This document shows, in pieces, positions 27,147-36,704 of a DNA stretch of 64,000 bases. A program made the translations under genes and the position numbers. The stretch spans positions 1 to 64,000 of the forward strand of contig NZ_SPNT01000001.1 in the NCBI RefSeq assembly GCF_004959855.1. Direction: 5' to 3'. The DNA is from Nitratireductor sp. XY-223 (GTDB lineage Bacteria; Pseudomonadota; Alphaproteobacteria; Rhizobiales; Rhizobiaceae). The stretch's first letter is position 1. Every line of letters starts with the position of its first letter. Under the pieces are notes generated by a model, which was not told where the DNA came from, did no database searches, and saw only the letters and a list, made by a program, of their open reading frames with translations.

Positions 27147-28015
27147 ACGATTATCTGCTCGACATCCGGGACCTGAAGCTTGCGTTCAAGAACTATGCCG
27201 GCCTTGTCGAGGTCCTGCACGGCATCTCGCTCAACGTCCGCCGCGGCGAAAAGGTCGCACTGGTCGGCGAATCCGGCTCCGGCAAGTCGGTGACGGCGCG
27301 CATCATCCTCGGCCTGCTGCAGGAGCTGAAATCCGCACGTATTTCCGGGTCGGTGCATTTCGAGGGACAGGATCTCGAGGCATTGGCCTTGCGCACGCGG
27401 CTGGCGCTGCGCGGAACCAAGATCTCGATGATCTTCCAGGACCCCACCTCGTCGCTCAATCCGGTCTATACGATCGGCGTTCAGTTCAACGAGGTGCTGC
27501 GAAGGGGCAATCCCGACATCTCCGAAAGGGATGCCGAGGCCCGCGCCGTCGCGCTGCTCAAGGATGTATCGATCCCCGAACCCGAACGGGTCCTGGTATC
27601 CTATCCGTTCCAGCTTTCCGGCGGCATGAACCAGCGCGTCATGATCGCCATGGCGCTTGCCAACGAGCCGTCGCTGCTGATCGCCGACGAGCCGGGAACG
27701 GCGCTCGACGTGACGGTTCAGGCGCAGACGCTGCACCTGATGCGCGACCTCGTGGAGCGCCGTGGAACGTCCGTCCTTTTCATTTCGCACAATCTCGGCG
27801 TGGTGCGGGAATTCGCCGACCGGGTCTATGTGATCTACAAGGGCCGGCTGGTCGAACACGGCGAGACCGCTGAACTGTTCCACCGTCCGCGTCATCCCTA
27901 CACGCGGGCGCTGATGGCGGCGGTGCCGCGTATCACCGGTGGCGGCATTCCGACGATATCCGAAACCGATGCCGGGTTCACCGATCCGATGATCGACCAT
28001 GGGGTGGCGTCATGA
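27143..28015 (+). CDS. ABC transporter ATP-binding protein, DppD-like
   Basis: First ATPase of the importer, 290 aa. Walker A is GESGSGKSV, signature LSGGMNQR, Walker [13 protein letters not shown], switch His in ISHNLG. The C-terminal [12 protein letters not shown] stretch is the oligopeptide-family tail. ATG 27143 overlaps the permease stop and the gene's stop overlaps the next ATPase start at 28012. The signature reads LSGGMNQR where LSGGMRQR is usual, a conservative change. Confidence 0.93.
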   Translation: MNDYLLDIRDLKLAFKNYAGLVEVLHGISLNVRRGEKVALVGESGSGKSVTARIILGLLQELKSARISGSVHFEGQDLEALALRTRLALRGTKISMIFQDPTSSLNPVYTIGVQFNEVLRRGNPDISERDAEARAVALLKDVSIPEPERVLVSYPFQLSGGMNQRVMIAMALANEPSLLIADEPGTALDVTVQAQTLHLMRDLVERRGTSVLFISHNLGVVREFADRVYVIYKGRLVEHGETAELFHRPRHPYTRALMAAVPRITGGGIPTISETDAGFTDPMIDHGVAS

Positions 28016-28842
28016 ACGATGCGGTCGCCGATCTCCGCCCGGTTGTCGAGGCGCGCAACGTGTCGAAGATCTTCCTCACCGGCACCCATGAGGTGAAAGC
28101 GCTGGATTCCGTGTCGCTGACGGCGGTGCGCGGCGAGTGCCTGGCCATCGTCGGCGAGAGCGGGTCGGGAAAAACGACATTCGCCAACATGCTGCTCGGC
28201 ATCTATCCGCCGAGCACCGGCGAGTTCTTCCTGGACGGTGAACTCCTGCCGGCGCGGCGGACGCTGCCCTTGCGCCGCTCGATCCAGTTCGTGCAGCAGA
28301 ACCCATTGTCGTCGCTCAATCCGCGCCGCATGGTCGGCGCTTCGCTGAGGCTTGCCCTGAATGTCCACGAAATCGGCGACCGGCCGGGGCGCAAGGCGCG
28401 CATCGGCGCGCTGCTCGAGGAGGTCGGGCTGCCGGCCGATTTCGCGCACCGCTATCCGTCGGCGCTCTCGGGCGGGCAACGCCAGCGGGTGGCCATTGCC
28501 CGGGCGCTGGCCTGCGAGCCGGAGGTGCTGGTGCTGGACGAGCCGACCTCGGCGCTCGATGTCCTCGTGCAGGCACGGGTGCTGAAATTGCTCGACGAGC
28601 TGCGGCAGCGGCGCAACCTCACCTATGTGTTCATCACCCACGACCTTGGCGTGGTGCGCAATATCGCCGACCGGGTCGCCGTGTTCGAGCGCGGCAGGCT
28701 GGTCGAGCAGGCACCGACGGAGACAATCTTCGAGCAACCTGCAAACGCCTATACGCGCAGCCTGATCGGCGCGATCCCGGTGATCACGGACGACGAGGAG
28801 GCGCTGCGCCGAAAAGTCATGGAGGAGACAAGTGCTGGCTGA
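28012..28842 (+). CDS. ABC transporter ATP-binding protein, DppF-like
   Basis: Second ATPase, 276 aa, pairing with the DppD-like subunit. Walker A GESGSGKTT, signature LSGGQRQR, Walker B VLVLDEPTSALD, switch His in ITHDLG. The C-terminus carries the family's NAYTRSLIGAIP. It completes a five-gene importer (binding protein, two permeases, two ATPases). The last 11 bases overlap the start of the GAF-domain gene, which suggests that gene belongs to the operon. Confidence 0.93.
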   Translation: MNDAVADLRPVVEARNVSKIFLTGTHEVKALDSVSLTAVRGECLAIVGESGSGKTTFANMLLGIYPPSTGEFFLDGELLPARRTLPLRRSIQFVQQNPLSSLNPRRMVGASLRLALNVHEIGDRPGRKARIGALLEEVGLPADFAHRYPSALSGGQRQRVAIARALACEPEVLVLDEPTSALDVLVQARVLKLLDELRQRRNLTYVFITHDLGVVRNIADRVAVFERGRLVEQAPTETIFEQPANAYTRSLIGAIPVITDDEEALRRKVMEETSAG

Positions 28843-29332
28843 GGACATGATGCTGGATTTCAAGAATGCGACCGAAAGCGCGGCCGATACCCAGGCGGTG
28901 CACCGCGCGCTTGAGGCCCTGACGGCGGAACATATCGGCGTGAAACTGTTCACACTGATGACCTTCGACAGGGAGACGGGACTTGCCAGCCGCTGCTACA
29001 GCAATATGCCGCAGGCCTATCCCTGTTCCAGCACGAAGACGGTCGACAGCGACCGCTGGTCGGATCAGGTCCTTGACGGACAGCAGAACTTTGTCGCCAA
29101 CGATATCGGCAGCATCGCCGAGGTTTTCAACGATCACGCGCTCATCCAGTCACTGGGCTGCGAGTCGGTGCTTAACCTGCCGGTGGTTGTCGGCGGGGCG
29201 GTGCTGGGCACGATCAACCTCCTGCATGAGGCGGGCTTTTACACGCCGGATAAAGTCGCTGCGGCGGAGATTCTGAAATTGCCGGGAAGTGTTTGCTTTC
29301 TCAAGGAAAAACTGAGCATGGGAGGCCAGTGA
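28832..29332 (+). CDS. GAF-domain protein
   Basis: Soluble 166-aa protein, essentially one GAF sensory domain. Recognisable features are the N-terminal TLMTFDRETGLASRCYSN, the conserved ND in FVANDI, and the LGCESVLNLPVVVGGAVLGTINLLH strand-helix pattern in the second half (here given in parts: LGCESVLNLP, VLGTINLLH). No output domain is present, so it may bind a ligand or act as an enzyme subunit or oxidoreductase-like protein. GTG 28832 is preceded by GAGGAGACAA. It overlaps the DppF-like gene at one end and shares TGATG with hyuA at the other, which ties it tightly to this pathway. Confidence 0.75.
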   Translation: MLAEDMMLDFKNATESAADTQAVHRALEALTAEHIGVKLFTLMTFDRETGLASRCYSNMPQAYPCSSTKTVDSDRWSDQVLDGQQNFVANDIGSIAEVFNDHALIQSLGCESVLNLPVVVGGAVLGTINLLHEAGFYTPDKVAAAEILKLPGSVCFLKEKLSMGGQ

Positions 29333-31398
29333 TGGCGAGCTCTACGATACGTGTCGCGACCGATGTGGGTGGTACATTCACCGACCTAGTCTGTTTCGAG
29401 ACGGATGAAAACGGTGTCGCCAGCGTGCGCACGGCAAAGTCCGACACGACGCCGCCGGACTTCGAGAAGGGCGTGTTGAACGTTCTGGAAAAGGGCGGCG
29501 TCGATCCGGGTACGGTCGATTTTCTCGCCCACGGGACGACCGTCGTCATCAACGCGCTGACGGAGCGCAAGGGCGTCAAGGTCGGCCTGATCACCACCGA
29601 AGGCTTCCGCGACATCCTCGAGATCGCGCGCGGCAACCGGCCGGACTTTTTCAACCTTCATTACAAGAAGCCGGCGCCCTTCGTGCCGCGCTACCTGCGC
29701 AGGGAACTGCCCGGCCGCATGAGCTATCGCGGCGAGGAACTGCAACCGCTCGACACGGGCGGGCTGCCGGCGATCCTCGACGGCTTCAAGGAGGAGGGGG
29801 TCCAGGCGGTCGCCATCTGCTTCCTGCATTCCTACGCCAATCCGGCGCATGAACAGGCGGTGCTCGAAGAGGTGCAGCAATCGTGGCCGGGCGTTTCGGT
29901 GGTCTCGTCGCACCAGATCACCCGCGAATGGCGCGAGTATGAGCGCACCAACACGGCGGTGCTTTCGGCCTATGTGCAGCCGATCGCCGAACGCTATCTG
30001 TCGCGCCTCAATGACGGCCTTGCGGGCAAGGGCTTTTCGGGCAGCCCCTATATCATGCAGTCCAATTGCGGCGTCGACTCGCTGGAATCGGTCTCGCGCA
30101 TCCCGATCACCATGGTGGAATCGGGCCCGGCCTCGGGTTTCTGGGGCGCGGCCGAGCTCGGCAAGCTGATCGGCGAGCCAAACGTGCTGGCGCTCGACAT
30201 CGGCGGCACGACGGCCAAGTGCTCGCTGATCGAGAACGGCCAGATCAAGATCATGACCGATTACTGGATCGAGAAGGACCGAACCTCGGCGGGCTATCCG
30301 ATCATGGTGCCGGTCGTCGACCTCGTCGAGATCGGCAATGGCGGCGGCTCGATCGCCTGGGTCGACGATTTCCAGAAGCTGCATGTCGGCCCGCAATCGG
30401 CCGGCGCGCTGCCGGGACCGGCGGCCTATGGCAAGGGCGGCACCGAGGCGACAACAACCGACGCCAATCTTCACCTCGGACGCATCAACAAGGACTATTT
30501 CTGCGGTGGCGAGATCGATGCCGACATGGACGCGGCGAACGCGGCGATCGGGAAGATCGCCGACAAGCTCGGCGTGACACCCCAGGAAGCTGCGCGCGGC
30601 ATCGTGCGCATTGCCAACAACAACATGGTCAACGCGCTCAAGCTCGTCTCGCTCAACCGCGGTTTCGATCCGCGCGACTTCACGCTGGTCGCCTTCGGCG
30701 GCGGCGGTGCCATGCACGCGGTCGCGCTGGCGGCGGAACTCGGCGTCAAGAAGGTCGTCGTGCCGGCCGGCGCCTCGGTGTTCTCGGCCTGGGGCATGAT
30801 GATGTCGGACCTGCGGCGCGACTATTTCGTCACCCGGCTGGTCGACCTGCAGGAAGGCGGCGCCAAGGCCATCGAGGAACTGTTCGCCGAGACGGAAGCG
30901 CAGGCGCGCGGCCAGTTCGAGGCCGAGGGCATCGATCCGTCGCGGGTGACCTTCCACCGCTTCGGTAAGTTCCGCTACCAGAACCAGGAGCACACGACCG
31001 AGGTGCTGCTGCCGGAAGGGGAGGTCAGCGAGGCGCGGCTCGCGGAGATCGAGGCGCTGTTCCATGAGACCTACGAGCGGGAATATACATACCGGCTCGA
31101 CGCCCCGGTCGAGATGGTCGGCATCCATCTGGTTGCCGCAGCCGAGGTCGGCAAGCTGACCATGGCGCCGCAGCCGCTGGGCGACAAGGACGCCGGGCCG
31201 GCGCTGAAAGGCCGGCGGGTCGTCGATTTCGCCCTCGAGGGCGAGCATGAAAGCGACATCTATGATGGCCCGGCCCTAAAACCCGGCATGGAATTCTCCG
31301 GACCGGCGATTGTCGAGGACCCCGGAACCACGGTTGTCGTCAATCCGAACGCCAGTGCCCGTGTGGATGCCTACGGCAATATCCACATCGAACTTTAG
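29332..31398 (+). CDS. hyuA: Hydantoinase/oxoprolinase family protein, subunit A (HyuA)
   Basis: 688-aa ATP-dependent amidohydrolase subunit of the hydantoinase A/5-oxoprolinase/acetone carboxylase family. The N-terminal nucleotide loop VATDVGGTFTD, LAHGTTVVINAL, the ESGPASG stretch and the second phosphate loop LALDIGGTTAKCS are all present, followed by FGGGGAMHA. These enzymes phosphorylate a lactam or imide carbonyl before ring opening. ATG 29332 has GGAGG upstream; an upstream in-frame ATG at 29293 lies within the GAF gene. The partner B subunit follows after 10 bp. The ring substrate cannot be fixed from sequence. Confidence 0.92.
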   Translation: MASSTIRVATDVGGTFTDLVCFETDENGVASVRTAKSDTTPPDFEKGVLNVLEKGGVDPGTVDFLAHGTTVVINALTERKGVKVGLITTEGFRDILEIARGNRPDFFNLHYKKPAPFVPRYLRRELPGRMSYRGEELQPLDTGGLPAILDGFKEEGVQAVAICFLHSYANPAHEQAVLEEVQQSWPGVSVVSSHQITREWREYERTNTAVLSAYVQPIAERYLSRLNDGLAGKGFSGSPYIMQSNCGVDSLESVSRIPITMVESGPASGFWGAAELGKLIGEPNVLALDIGGTTAKCSLIENGQIKIMTDYWIEKDRTSAGYPIMVPVVDLVEIGNGGGSIAWVDDFQKLHVGPQSAGALPGPAAYGKGGTEATTTDANLHLGRINKDYFCGGEIDADMDAANAAIGKIADKLGVTPQEAARGIVRIANNNMVNALKLVSLNRGFDPRDFTLVAFGGGGAMHAVALAAELGVKKVVVPAGASVFSAWGMMMSDLRRDYFVTRLVDLQEGGAKAIEELFAETEAQARGQFEAEGIDPSRVTFHRFGKFRYQNQEHTTEVLLPEGEVSEARLAEIEALFHETYEREYTYRLDAPVEMVGIHLVAAAEVGKLTMAPQPLGDKDAGPALKGRRVVDFALEGEHESDIYDGPALKPGMEFSGPAIVEDPGTTVVVNPNASARVDAYGNIHIEL

Positions 31399-31408
31399 GG
31401 AGGCGAAG

Positions 31409-33070
31409 ATGAGCAGTTCCAACGATCCGATCACCCTGGAAATCATCCAGAACTCCCTGCAGGCGACCGCCGACGAGATGTTCGCGGCGATGCGCAAGAC
31501 GGCGATGAGCTCGATCATCTACGAGGTGCTCGACATGGGCACCGGCATCATGGACGCGAAAGGCATGCTCGCATCGTCCGGGGCCGGGATTCCTGCCTTT
31601 ATCGGCGTGCTCGACAAGGCGGTGCGGGTCTTCATCGACAAGTTCGACCAGCCAGGCGACATCGAGCCGGGCGACGTGTTCGCGACCAACGATCCGTATT
31701 ACGGCGGTGTCACGCATCTCAACGACATCGTCGTCGCGATGCCGGTCTTCGCCGACGGGCGGATCATCGCCTGGACGGCCAATATCGCCCACAATTCCGA
31801 CGTCGGCGGCATGGCGCCGGGTTCGCTGTCCGGCGAGGCGACGGAGATCTTCCAGGAGGGGCTGCGCCTGCCGGCGATCAAGATCATCTCAAAAGGCGAG
31901 CCGATCCAGCCGGTCATGGAGATCATCAAGACCAATTCGCGCATGCCGGACGTGCTGGAGGGCGATGTGTGGGCTGCGATCGCGTCGGTGCGCGTCGGCG
32001 AAAAACGCCTCAAGGAGCTGGCCGCCAAATACGGCACCGAAACCTTCGAGCGGGCGATGTCATCCTTCATGGATTTCGGCGAGAAAGTGTCGCTCTCGGC
32101 GCTGGCCGACCTTCCGCAGGGGACCTTCGAACTCTCGGAAGAGCAGGATGACGGCCGCATCTTCAATGTGAAGATCACCATCGGACCGGAGGAGTTCACG
32201 GTGGACCTGCGGGACAACCCGGACCAGTCGGACAATCCGGTCAACACCAGCCGAGACGGGGTGATGGTCTGTGCGCAGATGATCTTCAAGTCGCTGACCG
32301 ACCCCTATTCGCCGGCCAACGGCGGCTCGTTCCGGCCGATCAACCTCCTGACCCGTGAAGGATCGGTGTTCCATGCCAAGGAGCCGGCGCCGATCGGTTT
32401 CTATTACGAGATCGAGCTTCGGGTCTACGACATCATGTGGCGCTGCCTGGCGCCGCATATGCCTGAGCGGCTGGCCGCCGGACATTTCGCGTCGGTCTGC
32501 GGCACATTCATCGGCGGCATTCACCCGGATACCGGCCGGCAATACACGATCATCGAGCCGCAGCTCGGCGGCTGGGGCGCCAGCCGCGACGGCGACGGCA
32601 ACAGCGCGGTCTTCTGCGGCTTCCACGGGGAAACCTACAATTGCCCGGCGGAAATAAACGAAGCCCGCAACGGACTTTACGTCGATTGCCTGAAGTTGAA
32701 CATGGAACCGGGCGGCGAGGGCAAGTTCACCGGCGGACGGGGCATCGTCATGGACTACCGGGTGCGCGCCGACAACGGCTTCCTCACCGCCGGCTACACG
32801 CGCTCCAGGTTCCCGGCCTGGTCGCTCGACGGCGGCAATGAGGGATCGTCCAACTATGTGGAGTTCCGGCCGAAGGAGGGCGAGACGCAGCGCTTCGCCT
32901 TCGTCTCGGGTCTGACGACCCAGCGGGACGACGTCATCCGGGTGGTGACCGGCAACGGTGCCGGCCTCGGCGATCCGAAGGAGCGCGACCCGGATGCCGT
33001 GCGCAGGGACGTGAAGAACGAACTGATCACGCCGGAGCGGGCCCAAGAGGTCTACGGCGTCAAGATCTGA
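31409..33070 (+). CDS. hyuB: Hydantoinase B/oxoprolinase subunit B (HyuB), first copy
   Basis: 553-aa second subunit. Family landmarks are ITLEIIQNSLQATADEM at the N-terminus, SSIIYEVLDMGTGI, NDPYYGGVTHLND, HNSDVGGMAPGS (metal-binding His and Asp) and the Gly-rich C-terminal GNGAGLGDPKERDP. It works with HyuA in ATP-dependent hydrolysis of a cyclic amide. ATG 31409 follows AGGGAGGCGAAG; an earlier in-frame ATG lies inside hyuA. A second HyuB is encoded 2 kb downstream. Confidence 0.92.
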   Translation: MSSSNDPITLEIIQNSLQATADEMFAAMRKTAMSSIIYEVLDMGTGIMDAKGMLASSGAGIPAFIGVLDKAVRVFIDKFDQPGDIEPGDVFATNDPYYGGVTHLNDIVVAMPVFADGRIIAWTANIAHNSDVGGMAPGSLSGEATEIFQEGLRLPAIKIISKGEPIQPVMEIIKTNSRMPDVLEGDVWAAIASVRVGEKRLKELAAKYGTETFERAMSSFMDFGEKVSLSALADLPQGTFELSEEQDDGRIFNVKITIGPEEFTVDLRDNPDQSDNPVNTSRDGVMVCAQMIFKSLTDPYSPANGGSFRPINLLTREGSVFHAKEPAPIGFYYEIELRVYDIMWRCLAPHMPERLAAGHFASVCGTFIGGIHPDTGRQYTIIEPQLGGWGASRDGDGNSAVFCGFHGETYNCPAEINEARNGLYVDCLKLNMEPGGEGKFTGGRGIVMDYRVRADNGFLTAGYTRSRFPAWSLDGGNEGSSNYVEFRPKEGETQRFAFVSGLTTQRDDVIRVVTGNGAGLGDPKERDPDAVRRDVKNELITPERAQEVYGVKI

Positions 33071-33094
33071 ACGGACAGGATGGGAGGAACGGTC

Positions 33095-33925
33095 ATGCAA
33101 ACCGACAAACCGCTCAAGGTCATGTATCTCAGCCCGACGGGACGGGACGACTACGACCAGGTCTTCGCCGATATGACGGCTGCGCACAAACTGCCGAACA
33201 CGGAAGTCCACGTCACGTCGCTTCCGGCGCAGGACGGCGCGTTCTCGCATATCGAGTTCCGTTCCTACGAGGCGATGGTGACGCGCGGCATCATCCGGGC
33301 GACCCGGGCCGCGGCCCGCGAGGGTTTCGATGCGCTGGCGATCGGCTGCTTCTACGACACGGCGCTGCACGACGCGCGGGAGATTTCCGGCGAGATGATC
33401 GTCACCGCGCCCTGTGTGGCTTCGATCGAGATTGCCACCAGCCTTGCCAACCGCTTCGGCGTCATCGTCGGCCGCCGCAAATGGGTCGACCAGATGGAGG
33501 CGACGGTGCGCTCCAACGGCCAGGGCGACCGGCTGTCGGGATTCTACCATGTCGAACTCGGGGTCAATGACTTCCAGACCGACCATCGGCGGACCAACAA
33601 CCTGCTTCTGGAAGCCGGGCGGAAAGCTGTTGAAGAGGACTACGCGGAAGCGCTGATCCTTGGTTGCACGCTGGAGATCGGCTTCTACAAGCAACTCGAA
33701 AAGGAACTCGGCGTTCCGGTGATCGATCCGTCGATCGCCGCGTTCAAGCGCGCCGAATACGCGGCGCTGCTGAAACGGCAGTGCGGCTGGATTCCGAGCC
33801 GCAAATGGTCGTGCGAGGCGCCGCCCGAGGACGAGATCGCCCGCTTCGGCGGCTTCGACGACGGCGAGTTCTTCGGCAGCCGCATCGTGGTGCCGGCCGA
33901 GACGATCACCGCGAGCGCCGCGTAA
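33095..33925 (+). CDS. Asp/Glu/hydantoin racemase family protein
   Basis: Cofactor-independent racemase-like protein of about 276 aa. The paired catalytic cysteines are in AIGCFYDT and LILGCTLE, arranged as in hydantoin racemase and Asp/Glu racemases. ATG 33095 is preferred over 33080 because the GGGAGG at the earlier ATG is then its ribosome site. Next to HyuA/HyuB it would isomerise the D- and L-forms of the ring or its amino-acid product so that both enantiomers are used. A decarboxylase or maleate-isomerase activity within the same fold cannot be excluded. Confidence 0.85.
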   Translation: MQTDKPLKVMYLSPTGRDDYDQVFADMTAAHKLPNTEVHVTSLPAQDGAFSHIEFRSYEAMVTRGIIRATRAAAREGFDALAIGCFYDTALHDAREISGEMIVTAPCVASIEIATSLANRFGVIVGRRKWVDQMEATVRSNGQGDRLSGFYHVELGVNDFQTDHRRTNNLLLEAGRKAVEEDYAEALILGCTLEIGFYKQLEKELGVPVIDPSIAAFKRAEYAALLKRQCGWIPSRKWSCEAPPEDEIARFGGFDDGEFFGSRIVVPAETITASAA

Positions 33926-33953
33926 GAACGCCGCAAAGACGAGGACGGAACAA

Positions 33954-35057
33954 ATGCGGAAGGCTGATCAAGTGAACCGTTTGACCCAGTTGCGCGAGAA
34001 AATGTCCGAAAACGGCACCGACCTGGTCGCCATCGGGCCCGGCGCGCACATGAAGTGGCTGCTGGGATTTTACCCGCATCCAGACGAGCGACCGAGCATG
34101 CTGTTCGTCGGCCCCACCGCGGAAGCCTTCCTGATGCCGGCGCTCAACGCAGAGGGAAGCCGGCAGGAGACGGATATCGCCTTTCACACCTGGGACGACG
34201 CGGACGGTCCGGGCACCGCACTGGAAGCCGCGCTCGCGGCCGTCGGCGCAGAGCGTGCCGGGACCGTTGTCGTGGACGAGGCGATGCGCGCCGATTTTGC
34301 GCTGCTGGTGCTCGATGCGATACCGGGCGCCAAACACTCTTTCACGGGAACAACGCTCGGCGCGTTGCGCATGCGCAAGAACGAGGAGGAATTTCGCGGG
34401 CTCAAGATGAATGCCGGTCTCGCGGATGAGGCGATGCGTGCCACATTTGCTGCCGCCCGGCCGGGCATGCGCGAAATCGAGCTGGCCGATGTGATCTCGG
34501 ACAGTTTTGCCGCGAATGGCGCAACCCCGCTCTTCCGAATCGTCGGCGCCGGCGGCAATGGCGCTTTTCCGCACCACCAGACCGGCGATACGGTGCTCGC
34601 CGCGGGCGACGCCGTCGTCATCGATACCGGCGCGCGCAAGGGTACTTACTCCTCCGACATCACCCGCATGCTGGTGATCGGCGATCCGCCGGAAGGCTAC
34701 GAGGAGGTGCACGGCATCGTCGAGGCCGCGGTGCAGGCGGCGATGCGCGCCGCGCGTCCCGGCGTGAGGGCCAGCGAAGTGGATGCCGCGGCGCGAAACC
34801 TCATCGCCGAGGCCGGTTATGGCGACTATTTCGTCCACCGCACCGGCCACGGCATGGGTGTCGAGGGCCACGAGCCGCCCTATATCACATCGACTTCGGA
34901 CGTCGTGCTCGACACCGGCATGGTGTTTTCCATCGAACCCGGAATCTACCTGCCCGGCCGTTTCGGCATCCGGCTGGAGGATATCGTCATCCTGCGCGAC
35001 GACGGGCCGGAAATCCTTTCCGAGCTGCCGCGCGACGCGCAATTTGTGAAGGCCTGA
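33954..35057 (+). CDS. M24-family metallopeptidase (Xaa-Pro dipeptidase/creatinase-like)
   Basis: 367-aa protein with an N-terminal creatinase-like domain (residues 1-130) and a C-terminal pita-bread domain. All five metal ligands of the peptidase class appear: Asp in VIDTGARKG, Asp in SSDITRM, His in HRTGHGMG, Glu in SIEPGIY and Glu in RLEDIV. A dinuclear metal site and peptidase activity are therefore plausible, e.g. on Xaa-Pro or N-blocked dipeptides. GAGGA precedes ATG 33954, and the stop is one base before the next ATG. Confidence 0.88.
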   Translation: MRKADQVNRLTQLREKMSENGTDLVAIGPGAHMKWLLGFYPHPDERPSMLFVGPTAEAFLMPALNAEGSRQETDIAFHTWDDADGPGTALEAALAAVGAERAGTVVVDEAMRADFALLVLDAIPGAKHSFTGTTLGALRMRKNEEEFRGLKMNAGLADEAMRATFAAARPGMREIELADVISDSFAANGATPLFRIVGAGGNGAFPHHQTGDTVLAAGDAVVIDTGARKGTYSSDITRMLVIGDPPEGYEEVHGIVEAAVQAAMRAARPGVRASEVDAAARNLIAEAGYGDYFVHRTGHGMGVEGHEPPYITSTSDVVLDTGMVFSIEPGIYLPGRFGIRLEDIVILRDDGPEILSELPRDAQFVKA

Positions 35058-35058
35058 C

Positions 35059-36630
35059 ATGACCGCGCCAAACGAAACGGATCCATTCACCGCGGCCGTT
35101 ATCCAGGCAAGCCTCGTTGCCGCCGCCGACGAGATGTTCGCGGTGTTGCGCAAGACGGCGATGAGCCCGATCATCTACGAGGTTCTCGATGTCGGCACCG
35201 GTATCACCGACGCCGACGGCAACCTGGTCAGTTCCGGTGCCGGTATCCCCACCTTCGTCGGCGTGCTCGACAAGGCGGTGCGTCGCATCCTGGACATCCA
35301 CGGCCGGGACAATATCCGCCCCGGCGACGCCTTCATCACGAACGATCCCTATTTCGGCGGCGTCACCCATCTCAACGATGTGGTGATCGCGCTGCCGGTG
35401 TTTGCGGACGGCGCCCTGCTCGCCTGGACGGCGTCCATCGCCCACTGGAACGATGTCGGCGGGCGCGTCGCCGGCTCGATGTCCACCGAAGCGACCGAGA
35501 TCTTCCAGGAGGGGCTGCGGCTGCCTGCGGTCAAATTGTTCGACGCCGGTGAAAGGGTGCGGCCGGTGTTCGAGATCATTACCGCCAATTCGCGGCTGCC
35601 GGAATTTTCCAACGGCGATCTGTGGGCACAGATCGCGGCCAGCCGTATCGCCGAGCGACGCATTGTCCAACTCGTCGAAACGCACGGCGTTCGCGCATTC
35701 GAGCGCGCGCTCGAAGCGCTGTTCGATGAGGGCGAGCGGCGCGGCCTTGCCGGGCTGAGGAGCCTGCCGGAAGGAACGTTCGAAATCGAGGAGGAACAGG
35801 ATGACGGCGCGCTGTGGCGGGCGGCGATCACCATTTCGCCGGAACGTTTCACCGTCGACCTTCGGGACAATCCGCAGGTGCGCGATGCGCCCTACAATAC
35901 GAGCCGCGACGGCGCGGTCATATCGGCGCAGATGATCTTCAAGGCGCTGACCGACCCGTCGCTGTTCGCCAATGCGGGCTCGTTCCGGGCGCTCGAGGTG
36001 CTGACGGAGCCCGGCACCATCTTCCATGCCACCGGCACGGCACCGCACGGCTATTACTTCGAAACCCGTATCCGGCTCTACGATATGCTGTGGCAGTGCC
36101 TGGCACGGGCGATGCCCGAGCGGCTGCCGGCCGGGCATTTCGCCTCGATCTGCGGCACAGTACTGGCGGGTGTGCATCCGGACACCGGTCGCCGCTACAC
36201 GATGGTCGAGCCGCAGATGGGCGGCTGGGGCGCGACCGCGGAACGGGACGGCCTCGACGCCATGTATTCATGCAGCCATGGCGAGACCTTCAACTGCCCC
36301 ATCGAGATCGCTGAAGCGCGCTACGGGCTTGCGGTCGACTACAAATCGTTGAGCGACGGCACCGAAGGGCAGGGCCGGCACCGGGGCGGCAAGGGTCTCT
36401 CGCTGTGCTACCGCATGCGCGGGAACGCGGTATTTTCCGCCGGCTACAGCCGCAACCGCATCCCTGTTTGGGGGCTTGAGGGCGGCGCGCCGGGCGGCAC
36501 CAACGGTTTCGCGGTGGTGCACCGGAATGGCGAGCGCGACGCACGCGCCTTCGCCAGCGGCGTGTCGCTGCAGGCCGGCGACCGGATCTTCATCGACACG
36601 GCCAATGGCGGCGGATGGGGCAAGGCCTGA
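35059..36630 (+). CDS. Hydantoinase B/oxoprolinase subunit B (HyuB), second copy
   Basis: 523-aa paralogue of the first HyuB, with the same landmarks: VIQASLVAAADEM, SPIIYEVLDVGTGI, NDPYFGGVTHLND and HWNDVGGRVAGS. It differs by a Trp after the metal-site His (HWND for HNSD) and a shorter C-terminus. Only one HyuA is in the operon, so the two B subunits may share it or may have distinct substrates. The gene begins 1 base after the M24 peptidase stop. Confidence 0.9.
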   Translation: MTAPNETDPFTAAVIQASLVAAADEMFAVLRKTAMSPIIYEVLDVGTGITDADGNLVSSGAGIPTFVGVLDKAVRRILDIHGRDNIRPGDAFITNDPYFGGVTHLNDVVIALPVFADGALLAWTASIAHWNDVGGRVAGSMSTEATEIFQEGLRLPAVKLFDAGERVRPVFEIITANSRLPEFSNGDLWAQIAASRIAERRIVQLVETHGVRAFERALEALFDEGERRGLAGLRSLPEGTFEIEEEQDDGALWRAAITISPERFTVDLRDNPQVRDAPYNTSRDGAVISAQMIFKALTDPSLFANAGSFRALEVLTEPGTIFHATGTAPHGYYFETRIRLYDMLWQCLARAMPERLPAGHFASICGTVLAGVHPDTGRRYTMVEPQMGGWGATAERDGLDAMYSCSHGETFNCPIEIAEARYGLAVDYKSLSDGTEGQGRHRGGKGLSLCYRMRGNAVFSAGYSRNRIPVWGLEGGAPGGTNGFAVVHRNGERDARAFASGVSLQAGDRIFIDTANGGGWGKA

Positions 36631-36704
36631 GCGACGGGCGATATTCTCTTTGCGGGACAGTTGCTCTATAAAGCGGGCAACACCATCACCGCAGGGACAG
36701 AAAC

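Noticed and set aside
33080-33925. Calling the racemase a glutamate racemase (MurI)
   Set aside because: It has the paired cysteines of the superfamily but sits in an amidase operon, and the sequence around the Cys residues does not look like MurI; a broad family name is safer.
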